From Sphingobium sp. BYY-5 (GTDB lineage Bacteria; Pseudomonadota; Alphaproteobacteria; Sphingomonadales; Sphingomonadaceae), in NCBI RefSeq assembly GCF_022758885.1, contig NZ_JALEBH010000001.1, forward strand, positions 3,131,501 through 3,195,500: a stretch of DNA of 64,000 nt. The letters are read 5' to 3'. Within the stretch, counting starts at the first letter, position 1. The number at the start of each line of letters is the position of its first letter. The notes beneath the pieces are model-generated. The model did no database searches. It had not been told where the DNA came from and was given only the letters and a program-made list of their open reading frames with translations. Below are positions 25,528-33,044 of this stretch, in pieces. The position numbers and the translations under genes were made by a program.

Positions 25528-26511
25528 TCAGTTCCTCGCCGCAGTGCCGTGCGTCGCGAGTTGGCGGGCGAAATGCACCTCGATCGCGCGGGCGACGCCA
25601 CGGGCGATCCGATCCTGCCCCTCGCGCGAGGAGAGGAAGGCGGCGTCATCGCCATTGCTGATATAGCCGGTCTCGAACAGCACTGACGGGATGTCCGGCG
25701 CTTTGAGCACGATCAACGACGCGAAGCGGTGATAGCTGCTGCGAAAAGGCATGAGCGGCGATGCCTCGCGTTGCAGCAGTCTGGCGAAACTGGCGGAGGC
25801 ATTGAGCGATTCGCGCTGCGTCAGGTCGATCAGGATCGAGGAAACGTCGCCCGACTGGCCGCCCAGGTTCACGCCGTTGATGATGTCCGCCCTGTTCTCC
25901 CGCGCGGCCAGCCTCGCCGCCTCGCGGTCCGACGCTGTTTCCGACAAGGTGTAGACGGTTGCGCCATGCGCCTCGGCATTGTCGGCGGCGTCTGCGTGAA
26001 TGGAGATGAATAGGTCTGCCCCCAGCTTGCGTGCGATGCCGTAGCGTTCCTCCAATATCAGGAACCGGTCGTCGTTGCGGGTCAGGGCCACGCGCACGCG
26101 ACCCGATTTCACGAGCTGGTCGCGGATCGCCTGCGCGATGGCCAGCGTCACATCCTTCTCGCGCCTGCCATTTTCCTTGTTGATCGCGCCTGGATCATGG
26201 CCGCCATGTCCGGCGTCGATCACCACCAGCGGCCGCGCGCCATCATTGACACCTTCCACCCGTGGCAGGGCGACCCCGCGCGATGCGGCCGGGATCGGCA
26301 CGGTGATCGAATGCAGGCGTTTGCGCGGCCGCGCCGCCATGTCGGCAGGCGCGTCGAAGCGGACGACGCCCCTGTCGCTCAGGGCATCGACGTTGGGAAT
26401 TCCGCCCGTGCTGCCGGGAACGGAAAAAAGGATGCTGCTTGCCAGGGCAAGGCTCTGAAACATGCGCCGCTTGTGCAACGCATGGTGATCGGCCGTCCAG
26501 CCAAATTTCAT
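25528..26511 (-). CDS. N-acetylmuramoyl-L-alanine amidase (AmiC-type, amidase_3)
   Basis: 327 residues. The amidase_3 domain is recognised by VIDAGHGGHDPGAI (first zinc His), ARKLGADLFISIHADAADN (second zinc His) and a Glu-containing strand between them; LMPFRSSYHRFASLIVLKAP and PSVLFETGYISNGDDAAFLS complete the fold, the last Glu being the catalytic one. It hydrolyses the amide between muramate and stem peptide and helps separate daughter cells. The first ~75 residues lack the AMIN targeting domain seen in AmiC; they contain a possible signal peptide (ATG 26463, LALASSILFSVPGS) as alternative start. Adjacent to PBP1A, so a cell-wall cluster is likely. Confidence 0.9.
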   Translation of the reverse strand: MKFGWTADHHALHKRRMFQSLALASSILFSVPGSTGGIPNVDALSDRGVVRFDAPADMAARPRKRLHSITVPIPAASRGVALPRVEGVNDGARPLVVIDAGHGGHDPGAINKENGRREKDVTLAIAQAIRDQLVKSGRVRVALTRNDDRFLILEERYGIARKLGADLFISIHADAADNAEAHGATVYTLSETASDREAARLAARENRADIINGVNLGGQSGDVSSILIDLTQRESLNASASFARLLQREASPLMPFRSSYHRFASLIVLKAPDIPSVLFETGYISNGDDAAFLSSREGQDRIARGVARAIEVHFARQLATHGTAARN

Positions 26512-27021
26512 CCTGATCCGTTCAGCATCCTCACGCTGACTATCGGATCAAGCATAGGCGCCTTCTGTCTCCCTAATATGCAAGGCGTTATTATCGCCCT
26601 TGGGATGATCGGCGTCGAAGGACGCCGGAACAGGCAGCTATGTCATAATATTTCAACCAGCCGTTGCTCCGGGGGTTTTTGGCTGCTACCCATTCACATT
26701 CCTGTAAGTGTCGCCATAAGTGGGCGGTCCTGCGGGACGATAATGACGCGCCGGCCGTTTTTCGCCGGCGGTACAGAACAGGTTGACGCTGCATGAGGCA
26801 TGAATTTCCTTCCACGCTTGCCCCGGTAACGGGTGTGGCGGCGTGGATGGTTCGGCCCGGCGCCTTGTCCGGCCCTGCCGACGCAGCAGACACGCAGTTT
26901 TTCCTTCAAACCCGGACGATGCCGACATCCGCGCCCTTACCGGAGCGCGCCCGGCCGTCCCTTCACTATCGCGTGACGGCGCGGCTCCATGCCGCAGCCC
27001 GCCCACGCCGGAGACTTATAA
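26512..27021. other. 510-base gap with rne leader
   Basis: Between the divergent amidase and rne starts. It holds promoters for both, and the long rne 5' leader, which in other bacteria is used for autoregulation by RNase E. A GC-rich hairpin CGCCGGC/GCCGGCG with a U-containing 8-base loop lies at 26749-26770, and several further imperfect stems are present. No convincing open frame was found. ATG 27022 is preceded by GGAG. Confidence 0.55.
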
Positions 27022-29694
27022 ATGACAATGCGTATGCTGATCGATGCGCGCCACCGGGAAGAGACCCGGGTCGCGGTCGTCAAGGGTAACCGGATCGAGG
27101 AGTTCGATTTCGAATCGGCCGAGCACAAGCAGCTCAAGGGTAATATCTATCTCGCCAAGGTGACGCGCGTGGAGCCGTCGCTCCAGGCGGCCTTTGTCGA
27201 TTATGGCGGCAACCGCCACGGCTTCCTCGCTTTCAGCGAAATCCACCCCGATTATTATCAGATCCCGCGCGAAGACCGCGAGGCGCTGTTGCGCGAAGAA
27301 CGCGCGCACGCCGAGGAAGAGGCCGCGCTGCGCGCCGACTATGATGATGACGAAGATGAGGGCATTCACGGCGAAGACGGCGTGGAAGTCGTCGAGGCCA
27401 CCCATCATCATGACGATGAAGACGGCGGCGAAGCCGAAGTCAGCGTCGAGGGTGACGCGCCCAGGAACGGCCGTCGCAAGAGCGGCGGCAAGGGTGACGA
27501 CGCCGCCGATGAACTGCGCCGCAAGCGCATGGCGCTGCGCCGCCGTTACAAGATCCAGGACGTCATCAAGCGCCGCCAGGTGCTGCTGGTCCAGGTCGTC
27601 AAGGAAGAGCGCGGCAACAAGGGTGCGGCGCTGACCACCTATTTGTCGCTCGCCGGCCGTTATTGCGTGCTGATGCCCAACACGTCGCATGGCGGCGGCA
27701 TTTCGCGCAAGATCAGCAATGCGGCGGATCGCAAGCGGTTGAAGACGATCATCGCGGAAATGGCGTTGCCCTCCTCGATGGGCTGTATCGTCCGCACCGC
27801 CGGTCTCCAGCGCACCAAGCCGGAGATCAAGCGCGACTTCGACTATCTCGCCCGCCTGTGGGATGAGATTCGCGAGCAGACGCTCAAGTCCGACGCGCCC
27901 GCGCTGATCCACAATGACAGCGACCTCATCAAGCGCGCGATCCGCGATATCTACAACAAGGATATCGAGGAAGTGATCGTCGAGGGCGAGGAAGGCTATC
28001 GCGCGGCGAAGGACTTCATGAAGCTGCTGATGCCCAGCCATGCGCGCCGGGTGAAGCAATATGCCGACGCCGTGTCGCTGTTCCAGCGCGCCAGCGTCGA
28101 GGACCAGCTTGCGGCCATGTACAACCCGGTCGTGCAGCTCAAGTCCGGCGGCTATCTGGTCATCAACCCGACCGAAGCGCTGGTGTCGATCGACATCAAC
28201 TCCGGCCGCTCGACCCGCGAACATGGCATCGAGCAGACCGCCGTCGCCACCAATCTGGAAGCCGCGCGCGAAATCGCCCGCCAGCTCCGCCTGCGCGACA
28301 TGGCGGGCCTGGTCGTCATCGACTTCATCGACATGGAGATGAACTCCAACATCCGTAAGGTCGAGAAGGCGATGAAGGAGGCGCTGAAGGACGATCGCGC
28401 CCGCATTCAGGTCGGCCGCATTTCGGGCTTCGGCCTGATGGAAATGAGCCGCCAGCGGCTGCGAACCGGCGTGCTCGAAGCCTCGACCCGCCAGTGCCCG
28501 CATTGTGAGGGCACTGGCCTGGTCCGCACCGCATCGTCGGCGGGCCTAGGCGCGCTGCGCATGTTGGAAGAGGAAGCGGCGCGTGGTCGCGGCAGCATCA
28601 TCACGCTGCGCGCGAGCCAGGAAGCGGCCTTCTATGTCCTCAACAACAAGCGTCGCGAACTGGACGAGATCGAGCAGCGTTATGGCGTGACGATCGTCAT
28701 CCTGCCCGATGGCGAGATTGAGGGCGCGCGCATGTCGGTGGAGGCCAGCGGTCCCCGGCCGGAACGTGTCGTGACCTATGCCCCGCTCGCGGAGGAAGAG
28801 GATGACATCGATCTTTCGGAGGAGGAAGAAGAGGAAGAGGTCGAAGAAGCCGACGCCGCATCCGAGCGTGAAGAACGTAGTGATCGTGGCGAGGATCGCG
28901 AAGGCGGTCGTCGTCGTCGTCGCCGCCGCCGTCGCCGTGGCGGCCAGCGCGAGGAAAATCGCGAAGGATCGACCGAGGAATCGGGTGAAGAAGGCGACGA
29001 TGCCGAATCCGATGCGGCTGAAGAGGATGAGGTTGTCGCGGCCGAAGCGGTTGCCGAAGATGCGGAGGCCGATGAAAATGGCGCCCGTCGTCGCGGGCGT
29101 CGTGGCCGCCGGGGCGGTCGCCGTCGTCGCGAAGGCGGTGATGATGTCGTGAGCGGGCAGGGCGAACCTGCCGAATCGGCAGAGGGTGAAGCCGTGGCGG
29201 AAGAAGTGCCGGCTGCCGAAGCTGTGGTCGAGGAAGCTGCCGAGCCGGCTCCCAAGGCCCGTCGCCGTCCGCGCGCGCGCAAGAAGGCGGATGCCGAACC
29301 CGAAGCCGCCGCACCGGTGGAAGCGGTTGAGGTGCCTGCCGAACCCGTTGCCATAGTGGAAGAGGTTGCTCCCGAAGCTCCGGCCAAGCCGAAGCGGACG
29401 CGCAAGAAGAAGCCTGTCCTGAGCGACGCCGAAGGGGTCGAGCCGGCCGTCGAAGCCGAAGCGGCGCCCGCCGTCGAGGTCGAGGAAGCTGCGCCGGTCA
29501 AGCCGAAGCGGACGCGCAAGAAGAAGCCTGCGCTGAGCGACGCCGAAGGGGGCGAGCCTGCGGTCGAGATCGTGGCTGAAACCGCGAGCGCGCCTGTGGC
29601 CGAGACGCTGGTTGCCGAACCGGCCGAGGAAGGCGCCGAGGGCGACGAAGGTGGTCCGCGTCGCGGCTGGTGGCAGCGCACCTTCGGTCAGTAG
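27022..29694 (+). CDS. rne: Ribonuclease E/G
   Basis: 890-residue endoribonuclease that starts mRNA decay and processes rRNA/tRNA precursors. The N-terminus (MRMLIDARHREETRVAVVKG) and the S1 domain (GNIYLAKVTRVEPSLQAAFV) are typical; an acidic, His-rich stretch (~residues 105-175, with DDDEDEG and HHHDDEDGGE) is inserted in the S1 domain as in alphaproteobacterial homologues. The DNase-like catalytic core contains VSIDINSGRSTREHGIEQTA and VVIDFIDMEMN; the Zn link CPHC follows. The C-terminal ~250 residues form a disordered arginine/acid-rich scaffold (GRRRRRRRRRRG) with two repeats of KPKRTRKKKP. A terminator follows at 29716. ATG 27022 follows GGAG. Confidence 0.95.
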   Translation: MTMRMLIDARHREETRVAVVKGNRIEEFDFESAEHKQLKGNIYLAKVTRVEPSLQAAFVDYGGNRHGFLAFSEIHPDYYQIPREDREALLREERAHAEEEAALRADYDDDEDEGIHGEDGVEVVEATHHHDDEDGGEAEVSVEGDAPRNGRRKSGGKGDDAADELRRKRMALRRRYKIQDVIKRRQVLLVQVVKEERGNKGAALTTYLSLAGRYCVLMPNTSHGGGISRKISNAADRKRLKTIIAEMALPSSMGCIVRTAGLQRTKPEIKRDFDYLARLWDEIREQTLKSDAPALIHNDSDLIKRAIRDIYNKDIEEVIVEGEEGYRAAKDFMKLLMPSHARRVKQYADAVSLFQRASVEDQLAAMYNPVVQLKSGGYLVINPTEALVSIDINSGRSTREHGIEQTAVATNLEAAREIARQLRLRDMAGLVVIDFIDMEMNSNIRKVEKAMKEALKDDRARIQVGRISGFGLMEMSRQRLRTGVLEASTRQCPHCEGTGLVRTASSAGLGALRMLEEEAARGRGSIITLRASQEAAFYVLNNKRRELDEIEQRYGVTIVILPDGEIEGARMSVEASGPRPERVVTYAPLAEEEDDIDLSEEEEEEEVEEADAASEREERSDRGEDREGGRRRRRRRRRRGGQREENREGSTEESGEEGDDAESDAAEEDEVVAAEAVAEDAEADENGARRRGRRGRRGGRRRREGGDDVVSGQGEPAESAEGEAVAEEVPAAEAVVEEAAEPAPKARRRPRARKKADAEPEAAAPVEAVEVPAEPVAIVEEVAPEAPAKPKRTRKKKPVLSDAEGVEPAVEAEAAPAVEVEEAAPVKPKRTRKKKPALSDAEGGEPAVEIVAETASAPVAETLVAEPAEEGAEGDEGGPRRGWWQRTFGQ
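29386..29567 (+). repeat. Two tandem 68-base near-identical copies in the rne tail
   Basis: Segments 29386-29453 and 29500-29567 (offset 114 bases) are almost identical and encode KPKRTRKKKP(V/A)LSDAEG(V/G)EPAV. The stretch GAGCGACGCCGAAGG inside them resembles the CTGAGCGAAGTCGAAGG core of a repeat family found at 39294-39395, which may be coincidence. Confidence 0.6.
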
Positions 29695-29715
29695 GCCCCG
29701 GACGTATAGATGAAG

Positions 29716-29766
29716 AAGCGCCGCTGCCCTTCCGGTTTCGACCGGCGTGCAGCGGCGCTTTGCTTT
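29716..29766 (+). terminator. Rho-independent terminator of rne
   Basis: AAGCGCCGCTGC (29716-29727) pairs perfectly with GCAGCGGCGCTT (29749-29760) and is followed by TGCTTTT. It lies just after the rne stop. Confidence 0.85.
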
Positions 29767-29841
29767 TGGCCCCGCCCGAACGACTGCTTCACGGCAGGTT
29801 CAGGGCGGGCATGGCATCGGCCCCGTCCGATGGCCCGGCAG

Positions 29842-31191
29842 ATGACCAGAATAGTCCAGTTCTTCGCCCTGGTGCTGGCGTCGTTCGCGCTGATGACCCG
29901 CCCGGCGCTCGCCCAGCAGATATTGCGTGACGCGGAAACCGAAGCCTTCATGGCCGACATGTCCGGCCCGCTCGTCAAGGCGGCGGGGATGGAACCGAAG
30001 AATGTCCAGGTGATGGTCATCAACGATCCGGAGATCAACGCCTTCGTCGCGGGCGGCCAATATGTCTGGGTCCATAGCGGCCTGATCGCGCAGGCCGACA
30101 ATGTGAACCAGATTCAGGGCGTGGTCGCGCACGAACTGGGCCATATCGAGGGTGGCCATGTCATCCGTTCGGGCGAGGGGGTCAAGGAAGCCACCAGCGT
30201 CACGCTGCTCAGCCTGGTGCTGGGCGCCGCCGCCATCGCGGCGGGCGGCGCGGAAGCGGGTTTGGGCATCATGGGCCTGGGCCAGCAGGCGGCGATGACT
30301 CGATATCTCGCCTTTTCCCGCGCGCAAGAAAGTTCGGCCGACCTTGCGGGCGCGCGCTATCTGCACACTGCCGGCATCAGCGGGCGGGGCAGCCTGGAAT
30401 TTTTCAAGAAGCTGCAGAACCAGGAATATCGCCTCGCCATCCCGCAGGGCAACAGCTACGGCCGCACCCATCCGCTGTCGGGCGAGCGCATCAATGTGCT
30501 GCGTGAAGTCTATGAGGTCGATCCGGCATGGAACAAGCCGCTGGACCCGAAGCTGGAGGCGCGGTTCGAGCGGATCAAGGCGAAGCTGATCGGCTTCGTT
30601 TCGGAACCCGCCCAGACGCTCGCCAAATATCCTGAAAGCGATCAGTCGATCCCGGCCCATTATGCCCGCGCCTATGCCTGGCATAAGAGCGCCTATCCCG
30701 ACAAGGCGCTGGCGGAGGCGAACGCCTTGCTCGCCGCCGCGCCGCACGATCCCTATTTCCTGGAACTCAAGGGGCAGATATTGCTGGAAAGCGGCAAGCC
30801 GGCCGACGCCATCGCGCCGCTGCGTGAGGCGGTGAAACTGACCAACCAGCCGCTGATCTCCGTGCTCCTGTCCCACGCCCTGATTGCGACCGAGGATGAA
30901 GCCAATTTCGCGGAAGCCGAACAGGTGCTGCGCGTCGCGGTCAACCGCGACCGGGAAAATCCCTTCGCCTGGTATCAGTTGGGCGTCGTCTATGAGCGGC
31001 GCGGCGACATTCCCCGCGCGGCGCTGGCCACGGCGGAGCGCTACGAGATGATGGGTCAGCATCCCATGGCGCTGCGCAGCGCGGACGCGGCGATGCAGGG
31101 GTTGAAGCCCGGCACGGTTGACTATCTGCGGGCACAGGATATCGCCATGGTCTCGCGCGCGGCGATCGAGCAGCAGCGGAAGAAAAGATAG
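29842..31191 (+). CDS. M48-family metalloprotease with TPR repeats (BepA/YfgC-like)
   Basis: 449 residues from ATG 29842 (ATG 29830 is also possible). A signal peptide (MTRIVQFFALVLASFALMTR, then ALAQQ) sends it to the periplasm. The M48 zinc site HELGH (VVAHELGHIEGGHV) is present, with the third ligand Glu in RAQESSADLAGARYL. From ~residue 260 the sequence turns to helical TPR-like repeats (YARAYAWHKSAYPDKALAEA, LLLSHALIATEDEANFAEAE). BepA degrades or assists assembly of LptD and other outer-membrane proteins. Monocistronic start after the rne terminator; the DsbA-like gene follows 2 bases after its stop, so the two are co-transcribed and both serve envelope quality control. Confidence 0.92.
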   Translation: MTRIVQFFALVLASFALMTRPALAQQILRDAETEAFMADMSGPLVKAAGMEPKNVQVMVINDPEINAFVAGGQYVWVHSGLIAQADNVNQIQGVVAHELGHIEGGHVIRSGEGVKEATSVTLLSLVLGAAAIAAGGAEAGLGIMGLGQQAAMTRYLAFSRAQESSADLAGARYLHTAGISGRGSLEFFKKLQNQEYRLAIPQGNSYGRTHPLSGERINVLREVYEVDPAWNKPLDPKLEARFERIKAKLIGFVSEPAQTLAKYPESDQSIPAHYARAYAWHKSAYPDKALAEANALLAAAPHDPYFLELKGQILLESGKPADAIAPLREAVKLTNQPLISVLLSHALIATEDEANFAEAEQVLRVAVNRDRENPFAWYQLGVVYERRGDIPRAALATAERYEMMGQHPMALRSADAAMQGLKPGTVDYLRAQDIAMVSRAAIEQQRKKR

Positions 31192-31193
31192 CA

Positions 31194-31964
31194 ATGACAG
31201 ATCAGACCCGGCCGGACTTTCGCGCCGCTTTATCCAACAGGACCATGCAGATGACCCTAGGGGCCTTCGCCTTCATCGCGGCTGCCGCCGGCACCGCACT
31301 TGCCGTGCAGGCCGCGCCCGCCAGCGTCAACGCCACCGACAAGGCAGCGATCGAGAAGATCGTCCACGACTATATTCTCGACCATCCCGAAATCATTCCG
31401 CAGGCGATCGAAAAGCTGCAGGCCAAGCGGGTGTCGAGTACGATCGAGGCCAGCCGCAGCGCGCTCGAAACGCCCTATGCCGGCGCCTGGGAAGGGGCGG
31501 CCAATGCGGATGTCACCGTGGTGGAGTTCTTCGACTATGCCTGCGGCTATTGCCGCGCCTCGCTGCCCGATCTGGCAAAGCTGGTCGGCTCCGACGCCAA
31601 GGTGAAGGTCGTCTATCGCGAATTGCCGATCCTGTCGGAAGCTAGCGGCGACGCGGCCAAGGTGTCGCTGCTCGCGGCCGAGCGCGGTCAATATATGGCC
31701 TATCACAAGGCGCTCTATGGCGCTGGCAAGGTGACGCGCGACACCATCATCGCCGCCGCGGCCAAGGCGGGCATCACCAAGTCCGAGGCCGAATCGGCGA
31801 TCGCATCGAGCAAATATGACGCCGAGATCCAGTCCAACATCGCGCTCGCGCAGAAATTGCAGGCGACCGGCACCCCGACCTTCGTGATCGGCGGCCAGGT
31901 GTTGAGCGGGGCTGTGGGCTATGACACGCTGAAGGAAGGCGTCGCGGCGGCGCGGGGGAAGTAG
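31194..31964 (+). CDS. DsbA-family thiol oxidoreductase/disulfide isomerase
   Basis: 256 residues. An N-terminal hydrophobic segment (TLGAFAFIAAAAGTALAV) is a signal peptide or anchor; then a helical domain and a thioredoxin fold with active-site CGYC (FFDYACGYCRASLPDL) and the cis-Pro loop TGTPTFVIGGQVLSG. This places it in the DsbA/DsbG-like Com1 type family of periplasmic disulfide enzymes, as in many alphaproteobacterial DsbA-like proteins. It follows the BepA-like gene by 2 bases, forming an envelope-stress operon. ATG 31194 is chosen because AAGAAAAGATAGCA precedes it. Confidence 0.9.
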   Translation: MTDQTRPDFRAALSNRTMQMTLGAFAFIAAAAGTALAVQAAPASVNATDKAAIEKIVHDYILDHPEIIPQAIEKLQAKRVSSTIEASRSALETPYAGAWEGAANADVTVVEFFDYACGYCRASLPDLAKLVGSDAKVKVVYRELPILSEASGDAAKVSLLAAERGQYMAYHKALYGAGKVTRDTIIAAAAKAGITKSEAESAIASSKYDAEIQSNIALAQKLQATGTPTFVIGGQVLSGAVGYDTLKEGVAAARGK

Positions 31965-31982
31965 GCACGGTAAATCCAACAG

Positions 31983-32016
31983 CCGTTCGTTTTTCGACTT
32001 CGCTCGAAACGAACGG
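31983..32016. repeat. Short palindrome of the CCGTTCG family after the dsbA-like gene
   Basis: CCGTTCGTTT (31983-31992) and AAACGAACGG (32007-32016) are perfect complements around a loop that contains TTCGACTTCGC, the core of the repeat at 39294-39395. It sits 18 bases after the dsbA-like stop and is not followed by a T-run. Confidence 0.55.
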
Positions 32017-32080
32017 ACTCTTCCAGCCTCGCCCATTGACTTGCCCCCCCCTTTTCCCTATCGGACGCCCCCTGACTTGC

Positions 32081-32106
32081 GGTCGCTGCACAAGCGGCCC
32101 TTTTTT
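32081..32106 (+). terminator. Rho-independent terminator upstream of rpmH
   Basis: GGTCGCT (32081-32087) pairs with AGCGGCC (32093-32099; one G-T wobble), followed by TTTTTT at 32101-32106. It lies between the dsbA-like gene and rpmH, so it should end the upstream operon and leave rpmH with its own promoter. Confidence 0.75.
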
Positions 32107-32144
32107 GTCACGCCCGATTCTCTATTTGTTTTGAGGAATGAACG

Positions 32145-32279
32145 ATGAAGCGCACTTTTCAGCCGAGCAATCTGGTTCGGAAGCGCCGTCACGGTTATCG
32201 CGCCCGCATGGCGACCCCCGGCGGCCGCAACATCATCCGCGCGCGCCGTTCGCGCGGCCGCAAGAGCCTGAGCGCCTGA
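32145..32279 (+). CDS. rpmH: 50S ribosomal protein L34
   Basis: 44 residues, [20 protein letters not shown] then [20 protein letters not shown], i.e. the complete conserved L34 sequence. TTGAGGAATGAACG precedes ATG 32145. Its stop lies a few bases before rnpA, and the order rpmH-rnpA-yidD-yidC-engB matches the conserved dnaA-distant module seen in alphaproteobacteria. Expressed strongly in growth as part of the 50S subunit near the peptidyl-transferase centre. Confidence 0.97.
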   Translation: MKRTFQPSNLVRKRRHGYRARMATPGGRNIIRARRSRGRKSLSA

Positions 32280-32284
32280 CCCAC

Positions 32285-32797
32285 TTGCCGCAGGAAGCTG
32301 ACGCGCCGGCCATGATGGTCCGGCGCGCGGATTTTCTGGCGGCGAATCGTGGACGCCGCGCCCCCATGCCGGGCTTTGTCCTGCTGGTGCGTGAGCGCGG
32401 CGACGGCGATCCGGCGATGCGATATGGCATCACGGTCACGAAGAAAGTCGGCGGCGCCGTCATCCGCAATCGGATGAAGCGCCGTTTTCGCGTTCTGGCG
32501 CGCGAACTGCTGCCGGCCCATGGTGTGGCCGGGGCGGACCATGTGCTGATCGGCCGTGACGGTGGGATTGAGCGTGACTTTTCGCTGCTCCATGCCGAAC
32601 TGACCAAGGCGCTGGGCAAGATCATGACCCGCCCCTTATCCTCCCCGGCACGGGGAGGGTCGGATCGAGTCACGCGCCTCGATCCGACGCGCCCGAAGGG
32701 CGTGGTGGAGGGGGTTTCCCCTTCACGTCGCGCTGTGGGGCCAACCCCCTCCGGCGTCCCTTCGGGTCGCCACCTCCCCGCGAGCGGGGAGGAGTGA
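32285..32797 (+). CDS. rnpA: RNase P protein subunit, with a long C-terminal extension made of repeat DNA
   Basis: 170 residues from TTG 32285 (ATG 32312 is the alternative). The real RnpA domain covers ~115 residues: RADFLAANRGRRAPMPGFVL, then RYGITVTKKVGGAVIRNRMK and RFRVLARELLP, with the arginine-rich RNR(M)KRR RNA-binding signature. Typical RnpA is about 110-125 residues. From ~residue 116 the frame enters a palindromic repeat (32638-32795) and continues with RPLSSPARGGSDRVTRLDPT and VSPSRRAVGPTPSGVPSGRH to a TGA that overlaps the yidD ATG by one base. So the last ~53 residues are repeat-encoded. The subunit should still work because the domain is intact. Confidence 0.9.
   Translation: MPQEADAPAMMVRRADFLAANRGRRAPMPGFVLLVRERGDGDPAMRYGITVTKKVGGAVIRNRMKRRFRVLARELLPAHGVAGADHVLIGRDGGIERDFSLLHAELTKALGKIMTRPLSSPARGGSDRVTRLDPTRPKGVVEGVSPSRRAVGPTPSGVPSGRHLPASGEE
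32638..32795. repeat. Palindromic repeat element inside the 3' end of rnpA (GGGGAGG family)
   Basis: About 158 bases bounded by ATCCTCCCCG...CGGGGAGG (32639-32658) and by CCTCCCCGCGAGCGGGGAGG (near 32773-32792), with a GATCGAGTCACGC/GCGTCGG-like internal stem and inverted GGAGGGGGTT/AACCCCCTCC arms (32707-32716 and 32743-32752). The element shares its GGGGAGG ends and GGAGGGG/CCCCTCC arms with the copies at 34757 and 44232. It forms part of the rnpA frame and its right end, GGGGAGGAG, sits directly before the yidD start. Confidence 0.8.
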
Positions 32798-33009
32798 TGA
32801 TCGCGCGCCTGCTCATCGTGATAGCGCGCTTCTGGCAACTCGGCCCCTCGCGCATTTTGCCCCCCACTTGCCGCTACGCGCCCTCCTGTTCCGAATACAC
32901 GATTCAGGCGGTGCGCAAATATGGCGCGATCAAGGGTAGCTGGCTGGGGTTCAAGCGGCTAATGCGATGCCACCCATGGGGCGGATCGGGCTACGATCCC
33001 GTTCCCTGA
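32797..33009 (+). CDS. yidD: Membrane protein insertion efficiency factor YidD
   Basis: 70 residues: MIARLLIVIARFWQLGPSRI, then PTCRYAPSCSEYTIQAVRKY, WLGFKRLMRCHPWGGSGYDP. The three conserved cysteines and the CHPWGGSGYDPVP C-terminus are diagnostic of YidD, which assists YidC in inserting membrane proteins. ATG 32797 is preceded by GGGGAGGAG from the repeat at the end of rnpA, a strong Shine-Dalgarno match at short spacing. It lies between rnpA and yidC, 35 bases from the GTG of yidC. Confidence 0.95.
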   Translation: MIARLLIVIARFWQLGPSRILPPTCRYAPSCSEYTIQAVRKYGAIKGSWLGFKRLMRCHPWGGSGYDPVP

Positions 33010-33044
33010 CGACATATAGACATAAGACGGCGGAGCCGAAAAGC

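Noticed and set aside
27016..28503. 495-codon minus-strand frame over rne
   Set aside because: It mirrors the RNase E core exactly and has no start signal or recognisable domain.
32044..32055. C-rich tract before rpmH as a phase-variable site
   Set aside because: It lies in a non-coding leader upstream of a terminator, so a length change would have no clear coding effect.
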